NCBI GenBank assembly: GCA_030527665.1
Contig: JAUNAK010000009.1
Location: 1-56,504 of the forward strand
Direction of reading: 5' to 3'
DNA from: Eubacteriales bacterium
GTDB taxonomy: Bacteria; Bacillota; Clostridia; Lachnospirales; Lachnospiraceae
DNA length: 56,504 nt
Part shown: piece by piece, positions 1 through 8,570 of the stretch
Layout: each line of letters begins with the position of its first letter
Numbering within the stretch: position 1 is the first letter of the stretch
Notes under the pieces: generated by a model
The model's input: only the letters and a program-made list of their open reading frames with translations
The model's database searches: none
What the model was told of the DNA's origin: nothing
Program-made: the position numbers and the translations under genes

Positions 1-1
1 T

Positions 2-640
2 GCAGCAATTTATGGAGTTACCAACATTGTTGCAGGATTGAATGTAGGTACATATTACTTTGCATATGTAGTAAAGAACATTGAGATCAGCGGAGCATTA
101 GGTGCCCTTGGAATATTGGCGATGGTATCCATGCTTTTCTTCCCGGCGCTTCTTAAGAAAATGTCTACAGCTCAGCTTATCAGAAGAACACTGGCATTAT
201 CCATTGTAAGCGGAATATTAGGATTTATTGCAAAGGATAATATTTTGATTCTGGCATGTGCCGGTATTGTAAGTGGACTTGTAGCACTTCCGACATCTTA
301 TCTTGGTAATATCCTCATTGTTGAATGTGCAGATTACAATGAGTGGAAGGGTATGAGAAGAATGGAAGGTACGATTTCCTCCGTAACAAATTTTGCAATG
401 AAAGTAGGACAGGCACTTGGTGTGCTGCTGACAGGCGCATTTTTATCAGCAGCAGGATTCGATGGTGCTCTTACCGAGCAGTCAGGTTCTGCAGTGCTTA
501 TGATCAGATTATTATATTCGATCATTCCAATGGTAATTTATCTCGCAGGAGCATTTGCACTTAGATTCTATAAGTTAGATAAGATGAAACCGCAGATGGA
601 TGCAGAACTTGCAGAGAGAAGAGCTCAGGCACAGGAGTGA
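2..640 (+). CDS. GPH-family sugar:cation symporter, C-terminal part (5' end outside window)
   Basis: The reading frame is already open at base 2 and runs to a TGA at 638-640, so only about the last 213 residues of a transporter are present. The visible part is a string of hydrophobic segments with glycine- and alanine-rich helices and a short hydrophilic tail. The stretch VECADYNEWKGMRRMEGTIS matches the region near the end of MelB/GPH sugar symporters, where a conserved loop (D-x-x-E-x-x-x-G-x-R-x-E/x-G) precedes late helices. GPH proteins import oligosaccharides or glycosides with Na+ or H+. Directly downstream lie GH43, GH20, nagB and GH3 genes, so this is probably the importer for the glycan fragments they process. 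The substrate cannot be read from sequence. The family call is fairly secure. Confidence 0.8.
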   Translation, partial: AAIYGVTNIVAGLNVGTYYFAYVVKNIEISGALGALGILAMVSMLFFPALLKKMSTAQLIRRTLALSIVSGILGFIAKDNILILACAGIVSGLVALPTSYLGNILIVECADYNEWKGMRRMEGTISSVTNFAMKVGQALGVLLTGAFLSAAGFDGALTEQSGSAVLMIRLLYSIIPMVIYLAGAFALRFYKLDKMKPQMDAELAERRAQAQE

Positions 641-658
641 TTTTAATTAAGAACATAC

Positions 659-686
659 GAAATCCCAGGCTGTTGTCTGGGATTTC
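659..686 (+). terminator. Intergenic hairpin between transporter and GH43 gene
   Basis: A perfect 10-base inverted repeat (GAAATCCCAG / CTGGGATTTC) flanks an 8-base loop, 19 bases after the transporter stop codon. It is not followed by a T-run, so it is either a weak terminator or an mRNA-processing or stability hairpin inside the operon, setting different levels for transporter and enzymes. Confidence 0.45.
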
Positions 687-710
687 ATATCTAAAGTGGA
701 GGTCGGTTAT

Positions 711-2198
711 ATGAAACAGAGAGTGATTGCCAATCCATATTTACCGATGGGGACATATATACCGGATGGTGAGCCTCATGTGTTTGGGAATAGAGTATAT
801 ATCTATGGATCTCATGATGCAGAAGGCGGACAGAGCTTCTGCATGTTACCGTATGAGTGCTGGAGTGCACCGGTAAATGATCTGACTGATTGGCGGTGTG
901 AGGGGACAATTTATGAGGCATCGCAGGATAAGGATTACAGTGAAAAACAGAAATATATGTATGCACCTGACTGTGTAAAAGGCGCGGATGGAAGATATTA
1001 TCTCTATTATGCCATGTCCGGAGACGGGTGCTTTACAGGACCGATTCATGTAGCTGTTTGTGACACTCCCGCCGGGAAATTTGAGTATTATGGAGCGGTT
1101 CAAACGGCAGATGGAGAAGTATTGGATCGGTACATTACTTTTGACCCTGCCGTTTTTGCGGATACAGATGGAAAATACTTTCTGTATTATGGTTGGAGTT
1201 TAGAGCATGCAGGAGCAACCGGACCTGTATCACAGGAGCAGCTTCTGGGCGCAGAGACTATGCTTTTTGGTAAATCGGCAGAGCATATTATGTCTCATGA
1301 GAATCCGTATATGGGTGCCAATGTCGTGGAGCTGGAGCCGGATATGCTCACAGTCAAAGGCTCTATCAAGAGAGTTATTCCGGGGCAGTTTGAAAGCTAT
1401 GGTACGGAATTTGAGGGACATGCGTTCTTTGAAGCAAGTTCCATGAGAAAGATTGGGAATAAGTATTATTTTATTTATTCCTCTCAATGGCAGCATGAAC
1501 TGTGTTATGCAGTCAGTGATTATCCGGATAAAGAGTTTCATTATGGCGGCGTAATCATTTCAAATGGTGATATCGGATTTGGAGGGAGAGCTCCTGAGGA
1601 CAGGATATATGTTACAGGAAACAATCATGGCTGTTTAGAGCAGATCAATGGAAAATGGTATGTGTTTTACCACAGACAGACGCACAAAACCACATATTCC
1701 CGCCAGGGCTGTGCAGAGCCTGTAGAGATACTTGCAGATGGAAGTATTCCACAGGTACAGATCACCAGCTGCGGATTGAACGGAGTGGCTCTTCCGGCAG
1801 ATCGATCCTATAGTGCTGCCATCTGTTGTGAGCTAACGAATGGACACATGCCTCACCAGGGAACAGAGGCAATTACCGAATCTATGCCGCATATTGCAAA
1901 TGATAAAGAGGACCGGTTCATATCTGAAATTTCAGATGGAACCAGAATTGGTTATAGATATTTTGCGTTTGACGGAGCAGCAAAGGTCACACTCTCAATC
2001 AGAGGGGAAGCCACAGGATGTTTTGACATCTTGGTGGATCAGAAAAGTCAGGCGTCAATACAGGTTTTGAATCATACCAAAGATGCTGAATGGATCGAGT
2101 ATTCTGTTGAACTCGGAAACGTCACAGGAGATCATGAGCTGACATTTGTATATAGAGGTGACGGACAGCTTCAGATGAAAGAAATTTCATTTGAGTAA
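711..2198 (+). CDS. Glycoside hydrolase family 43-type enzyme with C-terminal carbohydrate-binding-like domain
   Basis: The 495-residue product is a five-bladed beta-propeller glycosidase of GH43 type, probably an arabinofuranosidase, xylosidase or galactosidase. The N-terminal stretch around IPDGEPHVF (Asp19) carries the likely general-base Asp. The segment TFDPAVFADTDGKYFLYYGW is the second blade, and FFEASSMRKIGNKYYFIYSS contains the probable general-acid Glu. Residues after about 370 look like a beta-sandwich module of CBM6 type (ISDGTRIGYRYFAF through the C-terminus). No signal peptide is present, so it acts in the cytosol on imported oligosaccharides. The ATG at 711 is chosen over the in-frame GTG at 696 because GGAGG at 698-702 sits 8 bases upstream. 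Family confidence is good; substrate is unknown. Confidence 0.8.
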   Translation: MKQRVIANPYLPMGTYIPDGEPHVFGNRVYIYGSHDAEGGQSFCMLPYECWSAPVNDLTDWRCEGTIYEASQDKDYSEKQKYMYAPDCVKGADGRYYLYYAMSGDGCFTGPIHVAVCDTPAGKFEYYGAVQTADGEVLDRYITFDPAVFADTDGKYFLYYGWSLEHAGATGPVSQEQLLGAETMLFGKSAEHIMSHENPYMGANVVELEPDMLTVKGSIKRVIPGQFESYGTEFEGHAFFEASSMRKIGNKYYFIYSSQWQHELCYAVSDYPDKEFHYGGVIISNGDIGFGGRAPEDRIYVTGNNHGCLEQINGKWYVFYHRQTHKTTYSRQGCAEPVEILADGSIPQVQITSCGLNGVALPADRSYSAAICCELTNGHMPHQGTEAITESMPHIANDKEDRFISEISDGTRIGYRYFAFDGAAKVTLSIRGEATGCFDILVDQKSQASIQVLNHTKDAEWIEYSVELGNVTGDHELTFVYRGDGQLQMKEISFE

Positions 2199-2233
2199 GA
2201 TGAGATTCTGCCTGGATTGGTAAGGAGGAGATT

Positions 2234-3807
2234 ATGGGGAATGTAATACCTAAGTTGAAAGAATATGAAAACGGCGATGAAAAAGTATTTATCTTTCATC
2301 AGAATATTGGCATAGATTTTGGAAAGTTTGAACCATGGTGCGCAGATGCATTTTTGACCAGAGCCGGAGTTGCAATTTCAAACAAGGAAGCCGATATCAT
2401 ACTTGAAAAAAAGATATGGATTCTGAGGCTTATGAACTTTCTGTAAACAGCAACTTGATCAGGATAGCGGCTGGATCAGAGCAGGGGATAATATATGCTC
2501 TGACAACGCTGGTCCAACTAATGGAAAACGGTACGGTCAAAACGTGTCGGGTTAAAGATGAACCAAGATATTCACATCGTGGACTGTCTATGGATTGTGC
2601 CAGACATTTTTTCCGTGCAGATGAGGTGAAGAAGGTTATTGAAGAAATTTCACTTGCAAAAATGAATGTATTTCATTGGCATCTTACGGATGATCAGGGA
2701 TGGAGAATTGAGAGCAGGAAATTTCCGTTACTTCATACTACCGGTTCGGAATATTACACGCAGGAGGAGATAAAGGAAATCTGTGAGTTTGCAAAAATCA
2801 GGGGAGTTGAGATTATTCCGGAAATCGATATGCCGGGCCATGTGAGCAGCATTCTGGCAGCATACCCTGATTTGAGCTGCTCACATAAACAGGTGAGTCT
2901 TGCGAAAACCGGAGGTATTTTCCCGGTAATTCTTTGTGCCGGAAACGATAAAACGTATGAGTTTTTAAATGAGTTGTGGCAGGAGATATTTGAATTATTT
3001 CCGGGGGACAGATTCCACACAGGCGGTGATGAAGCACCGAAAAAAGAATGGAAAGCATGTCCTTGCTGTACAAAAAAGATGCAGGACATGGGATACACAG
3101 ATTATGAGCAGCTGCAGGGATATTTTGCTTCGAGAATTAATGAAATTTTTAAAGCAAACGGAAAGACGGCGGTATTCTGGAATGAAACGCTTAGATCTGT
3201 AAGTAATCTGGAGAATGCAGAAATTCAGTACTGGACGTTACAGCACAGAGATTCCATGGAAAAATATGCTGACACGAAGCAGAAGTGGATTTACTCAGAT
3301 ATGTTTGAACTGTATTTTGATTATCCATACAGTATGACAAATCTGAAAAAGGTATATGAAACCGTTCCGCATTTAGGAATGCGGCAGGTAGATAAAAGTG
3401 ATGGATTGCAAGGTATGGAGGCTGCAATTTGGGCCGAGCATATTCAGAATGAAGAACGTTTGGAAAATTTGTTATTCCCAAGAGTATATGCGCTTGCTGA
3501 GATTTTGTGGGCTTCTGACAATGACTATCAGGAATTCGAAGCGCGTCTTGCAGAGAATATAAAATCAGATCTGCATGGGAATATCGCCTACACATCGAGG
3601 GATTGGTGGACTCCGGAAGGACAGGCCCGACAAATGGAAGCATTCGCATACATGAAATCTATGAATGATGGAATGTCTGAGGAGACAAAGGCGGAAACAG
3701 TGGAGAGTACTGCTCCTAACAGGGAATTTGGGGAAGTATTTATGACGAAGTTTTTCCAGCCGGAAGATCTCCCGATTCTTATGGCTGGAATGAATCAGAA
3801 AGCATAG
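2234..3807 (+). CDS. GH20 beta-N-acetylhexosaminidase, reading frame shifted by -1 at an A7 tract
   Basis: The gene starts at ATG 2234 behind AAGGAGGAG. The first frame encodes the beginning of a GH20 N-terminal domain and runs into a stop at 2444-2446, giving 70 residues. The rest of the enzyme, including the end of the same domain, continues in the -1 frame through 3807. A -1 step at 2407-2413 joins them as LEKK-DMDSEAYEL. The second part has classic GH20 signatures: HWHLTDDQGWRIE, a barrel strand EIIPEIDMPGH, and the catalytic Asp-Glu pair in HTGGDEAP (Glu codon near 3031). The family removes terminal GlcNAc or GalNAc from glycans and chitobiose. No signal peptide is visible, so it probably acts on imported sugars and feeds NagB next door. 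A separate start at ATG 2416 would lose the N-terminal domain. The frame break could be a mutation, a sequencing error or programmed. Confidence 0.8.
2407..2413 (+). other. In-phase A_AAA_AAG slippery heptamer in the GH20 gene
   Basis: In the upstream frame the codons are gaa-aaa-aag, so the heptamer A AAA AAG is in the X_XXY_YYZ phase used by bacterial -1 frameshift sites such as dnaX. A -1 slip here exactly restores the GH20 frame. A purine-rich, SD-like AAGGAAG lies at 2384-2390, 16 bases upstream. I could not find a convincing downstream stem-loop. Loss of one A from an original A8 tract would create the same arrangement, so the heptamer alone does not prove programming. Confidence 0.4.
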
Positions 3808-3848
3808 GCCAATAATATGTAGAATATTAGTGCAGGAGATAAAAAAGT

Positions 3849-4574
3849 ATGAGAGTAATAAAGGCTGCAGACTATAAGGACATGAGTCGAAAGGCTGCCA
3901 ATATCATTTCCGCACAGGTAATCATGAAACCAAATGCGGTGCTTGGACTTGCAACAGGTTCAACCCCAATTGGTACGTATGAACAATTGGTGGAGTGGTA
4001 TAAAAAAGGGGATTTAGATTTTTCGCAGGTCACAACGGTTAATCTGGACGAGTATATTGGATTATCCCATGATCATGAACAGAGCTACTATTATTTCATG
4101 AATAAGCATCTATATTCCAAAGTGAATCTGGATCTTTCGCGTTGTTATGTACCGAATGGTCTGGAAATGAATGCGTCTAAGGCATGTACAGAATATGAGC
4201 AGCTGGTTAAACGTGTGGGTGGAGTGGATCTTCAGCTGCTGGGTTTGGGACATAATGGGCATATTGGCTTTAATGAACCGGGATCTGCCTTTGAAATGAC
4301 AACTCATGCAGTCACTCTTACATCAAGTACTCTTGATGCAAATAAGCGATTTTTTGAGTCTGTAGATGAAATGCCGAAGGCTGCATACACCATGGGAATA
4401 AAAACAATTATGCAGGCAAAAAAAATTGTGCTTATTGTCAGCAGTGCTGATAAAGCTGAGATATTGAAACGGATTATAGAAGGACCGGTTATTCCGGAGG
4501 TTCCGGCATCTATTCTCCAATTGCATAATGATGTGACAATTGTAGCGGATGCGGCTGCCTGCAAATATATTTAA
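3849..4574 (+). CDS. nagB: Glucosamine-6-phosphate deaminase
   Basis: This 241-residue protein converts glucosamine-6-phosphate to fructose-6-phosphate and ammonia in the cytosol. The sugar-phosphate loop ATGSTP, the catalytic motif NLDEYIGL, and the active-site loop LGLGHNGHIGFNEPGS (catalytic His and Glu) are all present, and the length fits the short Gram-positive NagB type. The start at 3849 follows a GGAG-type site at 3835-3839. It lies 41 bases after the GH20 gene and is the last step of a route from GlcNAc-containing glycans into glycolysis. The kinase and NagA deacetylase needed before it are not in this window. A terminator follows at 4624. Confidence 0.95.
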   Translation: MRVIKAADYKDMSRKAANIISAQVIMKPNAVLGLATGSTPIGTYEQLVEWYKKGDLDFSQVTTVNLDEYIGLSHDHEQSYYYFMNKHLYSKVNLDLSRCYVPNGLEMNASKACTEYEQLVKRVGGVDLQLLGLGHNGHIGFNEPGSAFEMTTHAVTLTSSTLDANKRFFESVDEMPKAAYTMGIKTIMQAKKIVLIVSSADKAEILKRIIEGPVIPEVPASILQLHNDVTIVADAAACKYI

Positions 4575-4623
4575 ACAGCTGCTTGTATCTAAAATGCGAG
4601 AATAATAACTAAAAAATCACAAG

Positions 4624-4678
4624 GACTTAATTTGTTGTCTGATACTATAAAATCAGCAATAGATTAAGTCTTTTTTTT
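4624..4678 (+). terminator. Rho-independent terminator or leader attenuator before the GH3 gene
   Basis: GACTTAAT (4624-4631) pairs with ATTAAGTC (4663-4670), with an inner CTGAT/ATCAG stem at 4639-4643 and 4652-4656, followed by eight T (4671-4678). The ribosome binding site of the GH3 gene (CGGAGG) follows immediately and its ATG is at 4691. The element therefore ends the nagB transcript, or acts as an attenuator that must be read through to express GH3. Confidence 0.8.
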
Positions 4679-4690
4679 AGCGGAGGCAAT

Positions 4691-7072
4691 ATGGAAAAGT
4701 ATTTAAGTAATGAGTTTTCACCCAGAGAGCGTGCGGAGGATTTAATTGCACGCATGTCGATCGAAGAGAAATTTGCCCAGCTTCAGGGTGAATTTATGGA
4801 GAACATCGGAACGAAGAGGGAGTTTCCGCAGGGAGTAGGCAGCGTCAGCTGTCTGGCAGCAAGCATCTGGGAAAACAGACAGAAGGTAGTAGATAAGATC
4901 AGAGAAATTCAGGAATACGTTCTGAAAAATAGTGAACATCATATTCCGGCATTTTTTCATATCGAAACAGCTACGGGGGTATTGATGCAAGAGGCTACCA
5001 CATTCCCTAATGAGCTTGGACAGGCAGCGACATGGAATCCGGATCTGGAAAAGCAGATCGGCCGGGTGATAGGCAGACAGGCCAGGGCTTGTGGAATTAC
5101 CCATGGTCTTGCACCGGTCCTGGACATCAGCAGAGATCCGAGAATGGGGCGGCAGGGAGAAACTTTCGGAGAAGATCCGACGCTTGCCGCAGCTATGGGA
5201 GTCGCTTACGTATCAGGAATCCAAAACGATGGGGATTTAGAGAATGGAATTATGGCATGCTCGAAGCATTTTCTTGGATTTATGAATTCTATGGGTGGAA
5301 TTCATGCTGCCAGATCGCTTGCAACCCCACGAGAACTTAGAGAAGTGTACGGAAAGCCGTTTCAGGCAGCAATCAGCAAAGCCGATTTGAGAAGTGCGAT
5401 GAACAGCTATTCTGTTGTAGATGGGATGCCCGTAGCCGGTAATAAGGAACTTCTCACGGAAATGCTCAGAGGAGAAATGGGATTTAACGGAATCGTGGCT
5501 GCCGACTACTGCTCGATCGGTCAGTTACACACCCTATATAAGCTTCGGGAAAGTCTGGCTCTGGCCGGTGAGATGGCCATTGATGCCGGTATGGACTGTG
5601 AGCTTCCGACAGTAGAAACATTCAATGCAGAGTTACTGGAACGTTTCAAATCCGGTCAGGCAGATATAGCTGTATTGAATCAGTCCGTATTCAGAATTCT
5701 GGAAGAAAAATTCAGATTGGGACTCTTTGAAAATCCGTATCCAAAGTCGGATGAGGAGATCAAAGCTCTTGTGAAAACAGAGGAAGATGAAGCAATAAGT
5801 CTTCAGTCTGCAAGAGAAAGTATGGTTCTTCTGAAAAATAATGGAGTACTGCCGATTAAAGAGAAAAAGAAAATTGCTGTCATCGGCTGGCATGGTAATA
5901 CGACGCGGCCGTTCTTTGGCTGCTATACGAATTTCGCAAGACAGGAATCCCGTCTTGGAGCCAAAATCACGATGGCAGGTACGGATAATACGGAAAAGAT
6001 TGAGATTGAGTCTGTAGAAGAAAAATATCCCGGCAGCAACGTGGTACTTGAACATCCGGACACGGACAAGCTTGCGAGAGAATGCTATCCGGGTATGGTA
6101 AGCATCTATGAGGAACTCAAACATCGGCTTCCGGAGACTGAGATTGTTTATTCCTATGGTTACCCATTTACAGGAAACGATACCTCTCATTTTGCAGAGG
6201 CACTAGAGGCTGCAGGTGATGCAGATCTGGTAATTGTCACATTAGGAGGAAGATACGGTTGGACTACAGGCTGCACCACAGGAGAGGGAATCGACAGCAT
6301 GAACATCAATTTGCCGGTCTGCCAGGAGTTATTCTTACGTGAATTGGCAAAGTTGGGTAAGCCGACAGTAGGGCTTCATTTTGACGGCAGACCCTGCAGT
6401 TCGGATGCGGCGGATGAAACGCTGGATGCACTTCTGGAATGCTTTACGCCAGGCGTTCATGGACAGGAAGCGGTAGCAGATATCCTTGTTGGAAATTATA
6501 ATCCGAGCGGTAAACTTCCGGTATCAATTGCATACGAGGGAGCCCAGGTGCCGGTTTACTATGCCTATGAGAGAGGGAGCAGCCAGGGGCAGTCGGAAAG
6601 CATCTGCTTCCCTGATTATGTGGATGGACCGCATGCTCCCAGATATGCATTTGGGCACGGACTATCCTACAGCAGTTTTGAATTCAGCAGTATCGGGACG
6701 GATAAACGGGAATACCATCCTACTGACGTTATTCGTGTTTTTTTTACAGTGAAGAATACCGGAACGATGGATGGTGCATACACACCGCAGCTGTATGCTG
6801 CAGATGAATATGCTTCGATGATACGTCCGAATATGGAACTGATCGGTTTTCAAAAGGTATTTTTAAAGGCGGGAGAATCCAAAGAGGTGACATTGACGGT
6901 AGATCCGAGTCAGTTTGCATTTCTGGACAGGGATATGAAATGGAAAATCGAAGCGGGAGAGTTTACGTTGAAACTGGGGCATGCAAGCAATCGGATCGAT
7001 TTGACTGTTTCGGTAAAAATAACGGAGGATCTGTATATAGACGGTAAGACAAGAGCGTTTTATGCAAGGTGA
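4691..7072 (+). CDS. Glycoside hydrolase family 3 (beta-glucosidase/beta-xylosidase type)
   Basis: The 793-residue protein has the GH3 three-part layout: an N-terminal TIM-like barrel, an alpha/beta sandwich domain starting near residue 355 (MVLLKNNGVLPI), and a fibronectin type III-like C-terminal domain (about 690-780). Substrate-binding Lys-His is in SKHFLGF (192-193), and the predicted nucleophile is Asp272 in GIVAADYCSIG. The sequence GEDPTLAAAMG is the usual barrel motif. It has no signal peptide and probably hydrolyses imported beta-linked oligosaccharides. The RBS CGGAGG directly abuts the T-run of the upstream terminator. Activity on glucosides, xylosides or arabinosides cannot be separated by eye. 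The three-domain layout with an FnIII-like end makes a plain NagZ hexosaminidase less likely. Confidence 0.9.
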   Translation: MEKYLSNEFSPRERAEDLIARMSIEEKFAQLQGEFMENIGTKREFPQGVGSVSCLAASIWENRQKVVDKIREIQEYVLKNSEHHIPAFFHIETATGVLMQEATTFPNELGQAATWNPDLEKQIGRVIGRQARACGITHGLAPVLDISRDPRMGRQGETFGEDPTLAAAMGVAYVSGIQNDGDLENGIMACSKHFLGFMNSMGGIHAARSLATPRELREVYGKPFQAAISKADLRSAMNSYSVVDGMPVAGNKELLTEMLRGEMGFNGIVAADYCSIGQLHTLYKLRESLALAGEMAIDAGMDCELPTVETFNAELLERFKSGQADIAVLNQSVFRILEEKFRLGLFENPYPKSDEEIKALVKTEEDEAISLQSARESMVLLKNNGVLPIKEKKKIAVIGWHGNTTRPFFGCYTNFARQESRLGAKITMAGTDNTEKIEIESVEEKYPGSNVVLEHPDTDKLARECYPGMVSIYEELKHRLPETEIVYSYGYPFTGNDTSHFAEALEAAGDADLVIVTLGGRYGWTTGCTTGEGIDSMNINLPVCQELFLRELAKLGKPTVGLHFDGRPCSSDAADETLDALLECFTPGVHGQEAVADILVGNYNPSGKLPVSIAYEGAQVPVYYAYERGSSQGQSESICFPDYVDGPHAPRYAFGHGLSYSSFEFSSIGTDKREYHPTDVIRVFFTVKNTGTMDGAYTPQLYAADEYASMIRPNMELIGFQKVFLKAGESKEVTLTVDPSQFAFLDRDMKWKIEAGEFTLKLGHASNRIDLTVSVKITEDLYIDGKTRAFYAR

Positions 7073-7091
7073 TTCATTCCGGTTATTATGA

Positions 7092-7120
7092 TTGAAAAAA
7101 AAGGCTTAGCATTGTATAAT
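7092..7120 (+). promoter_or_regulatory. Sigma-A promoter of ychF, lying inside a terminator loop
   Basis: TTGAAA (7092-7097), a 17-base spacer, and a perfect TATAAT (7115-7120). The -35 overlaps the A-tract and the -10 lies in the loop of the terminator at 7095-7143. Transcription would begin near 7127, past the left arm of the hairpin, so ychF mRNA escapes termination. Confidence 0.65.
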
Positions 7121-7143
7121 CGCAAGAGTTAAGCCTTTTTTTT
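7095..7143 (+). terminator. Terminator of the glycan operon
   Basis: A run of eight A followed by GGCTTA (arm 7095-7108) pairs with TAAGCC and a run of eight T (arm 7130-7143), leaving a loop of about 21 bases. It lies 22 bases after the GH3 stop codon. The A- and T-tracts make it a plausible terminator in both directions. Confidence 0.85.
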
Positions 7144-7208
7144 AGGCTTTCAGATAAAACAATTGAAAACTGAAGAGATAAAGTTTTTTTTGAAAGGAAA
7201 TAGTTGAT

Positions 7209-8321
7209 ATGAAACTTGGTATCGTAGGACTTCCCAACGTTGGAAAGAGTACCCTTTTTAATGCATTGACACAGGCAGGTGCGGAGAGCGCAAACTATCC
7301 GTTCTGTACCATTGACCCGAATGTAGGTATCGTACCGGTTCCGGATGAGAGACTGAAGCTGCTGGGAGATTTCTTCCATTCCAAAAAGGTAACACCGGCT
7401 GTTGTTGAATTTGTAGATATTGCCGGTCTGGTAAAAGGTGCTTCCAAAGGTGAGGGACTCGGAAACCAGTTCCTGGCAAACATTCGTGAATGCGATGCGA
7501 TCGTTCATGTGGTTCGCTGCTTTGAGGATCCGAACGTTATCCATGTTGACGGCAGTGTAGGTCCGACCCGTGATATCGAGACCATTGATTTCGAGCTGAT
7601 CTTTGCCGATCTGGAGGTGCTGGAGAGAAGAATCTCCAAAACAACAAAGGCTGCCCGTGTCGGTGACAAATCCGCAAAACTTGAGCTGGAGATGCTGCAG
7701 GCGCTGAAGGCACATCTGGAGGACGGAAAAGATGCGATCACCTTCGATCTGGATCCGTACAGAGATGACGAGAGCGTGATCAATGCGTTCCATGAGCTGA
7801 ATATGCTGACTGCAAAACCGGTGATCTATGCAGCTAATGTTGCCGAAGATGATCTGGCCGATGACGGTGCCGGCAATGCCTATGTACAGGCGGTTCGTGA
7901 ACTGGCGGAAACAAAGGGAAGCAAGGTATTCGTTGTCAGTGCGGCAATCGAGGCTGAAATGTCTGAGATGGATGATGAGGATAAGGCCATGTTCCTGGAG
8001 GATCTGGGCGTTACATCCTCCGGTCTGGACAAACTGATCCAGGCAAGCTATGAGACACTGGGTCTGATGAGCTACCTGACCGGCGGTGAGGATGAGACCC
8101 GTGCATGGACCATCAAGATCGGTACGAAGGCACCGCAGGCAGCCGGAAAGATCCACAGTGATTTTGAGCGTGGATTCATCAAGGCAGAGGTAATCAACTA
8201 CAAACTGCTTCTGGAGGCAGGTTCCTTTGCGGCAGCCCGTGAAAAGGGACAGATGCGTATGGAAGGAAAAGACTATGTAGTTCAGGACGGCGATCTGATC
8301 ACCTTCCGTTTCAATGTATAA
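7209..8321 (+). CDS. ychF: YchF/OLA1-family ATPase (Obg-related P-loop protein)
   Basis: The 370-residue protein is full length for YchF. It opens with MKLGIVGLPNVGKSTLFNAL (P-loop), followed by the Obg-type switch region NYPFCTIDPNVGIV, the DIAGLVKGAS-KGEGLGN motif, a helical insert, and a C-terminal TGS domain (RAWTIKIGTKAPQAAGKIHSDFERGF). Members bind the ribosome, hydrolyse ATP better than GTP and influence stress responses. The gene is monocistronic: promoter at 7092-7120 and a strong terminator at 8344-8391. An extended AAAGGAAA stretch before ATG 7209 serves as RBS. Base composition changes to a GC-richer, CTG-rich style from this gene onward. Confidence 0.95.
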   Translation: MKLGIVGLPNVGKSTLFNALTQAGAESANYPFCTIDPNVGIVPVPDERLKLLGDFFHSKKVTPAVVEFVDIAGLVKGASKGEGLGNQFLANIRECDAIVHVVRCFEDPNVIHVDGSVGPTRDIETIDFELIFADLEVLERRISKTTKAARVGDKSAKLELEMLQALKAHLEDGKDAITFDLDPYRDDESVINAFHELNMLTAKPVIYAANVAEDDLADDGAGNAYVQAVRELAETKGSKVFVVSAAIEAEMSEMDDEDKAMFLEDLGVTSSGLDKLIQASYETLGLMSYLTGGEDETRAWTIKIGTKAPQAAGKIHSDFERGFIKAEVINYKLLLEAGSFAAAREKGQMRMEGKDYVVQDGDLITFRFNV

Positions 8322-8343
8322 AAAGCACAAACATCGTTTATGA

Positions 8344-8391
8344 AAAAGCGGCATATCCTTTTTTCGGTTGAGAAAAGGATATGCCGCTTTT
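8344..8391 (+). terminator. Strong terminator after ychF
   Basis: A perfect 19-base inverted repeat begins at 8344-8362 (AAAAGCGGCATATCCTTTT) and its complement lies at 8373-8391, with a 10-base loop and a short T-run at the end. The A/T ends are symmetrical, so it can also serve the convergent CYTH gene. Confidence 0.9.
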
Positions 8392-8400
8392 GTGCATTTG

Positions 8401-8491
8401 CGCGGGCAGCGATGAGAATGCCGTGCAGGCACGGGCATTCGAGAGCACCGCGACAACTTGAGAAACTCGCAAAGCATGTTTCTCATAGTTG
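8401..8491. other. Structured intergenic element with nested hairpins
   Basis: Three pairings can be drawn. An outer CGCGG/CCGCG pair spans 8401-8405 and 8448-8452. A hairpin lies at 8416-8440 with GAATGCC/GGCATTC arms and an inner GTG/CAC. A second hairpin at 8454-8491 has arms CAACTTGAGAAAC and GTTTCTCATAGTTG with one bulged base. No ORF or T-run is associated. It may be a small RNA, a REP-like dispersed repeat or part of the 3' region of the CYTH gene. The rest of 8322-8570 shows nothing else. Confidence 0.35.
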
Positions 8492-8570
8492 AGTCATGTG
8501 ATTGGCTGTTCTGCATTACAAATGCGAATCATGGTGAAAAAACTCCGGAAACGTGTCGGGAGATCATGCT

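Noticed and set aside
7086-8516. 476-codon open frame on the minus strand opposite ychF
   Set aside because: It mirrors the codon structure of ychF, which has every family motif. It spans a terminator and has no recognisable domain or RBS.
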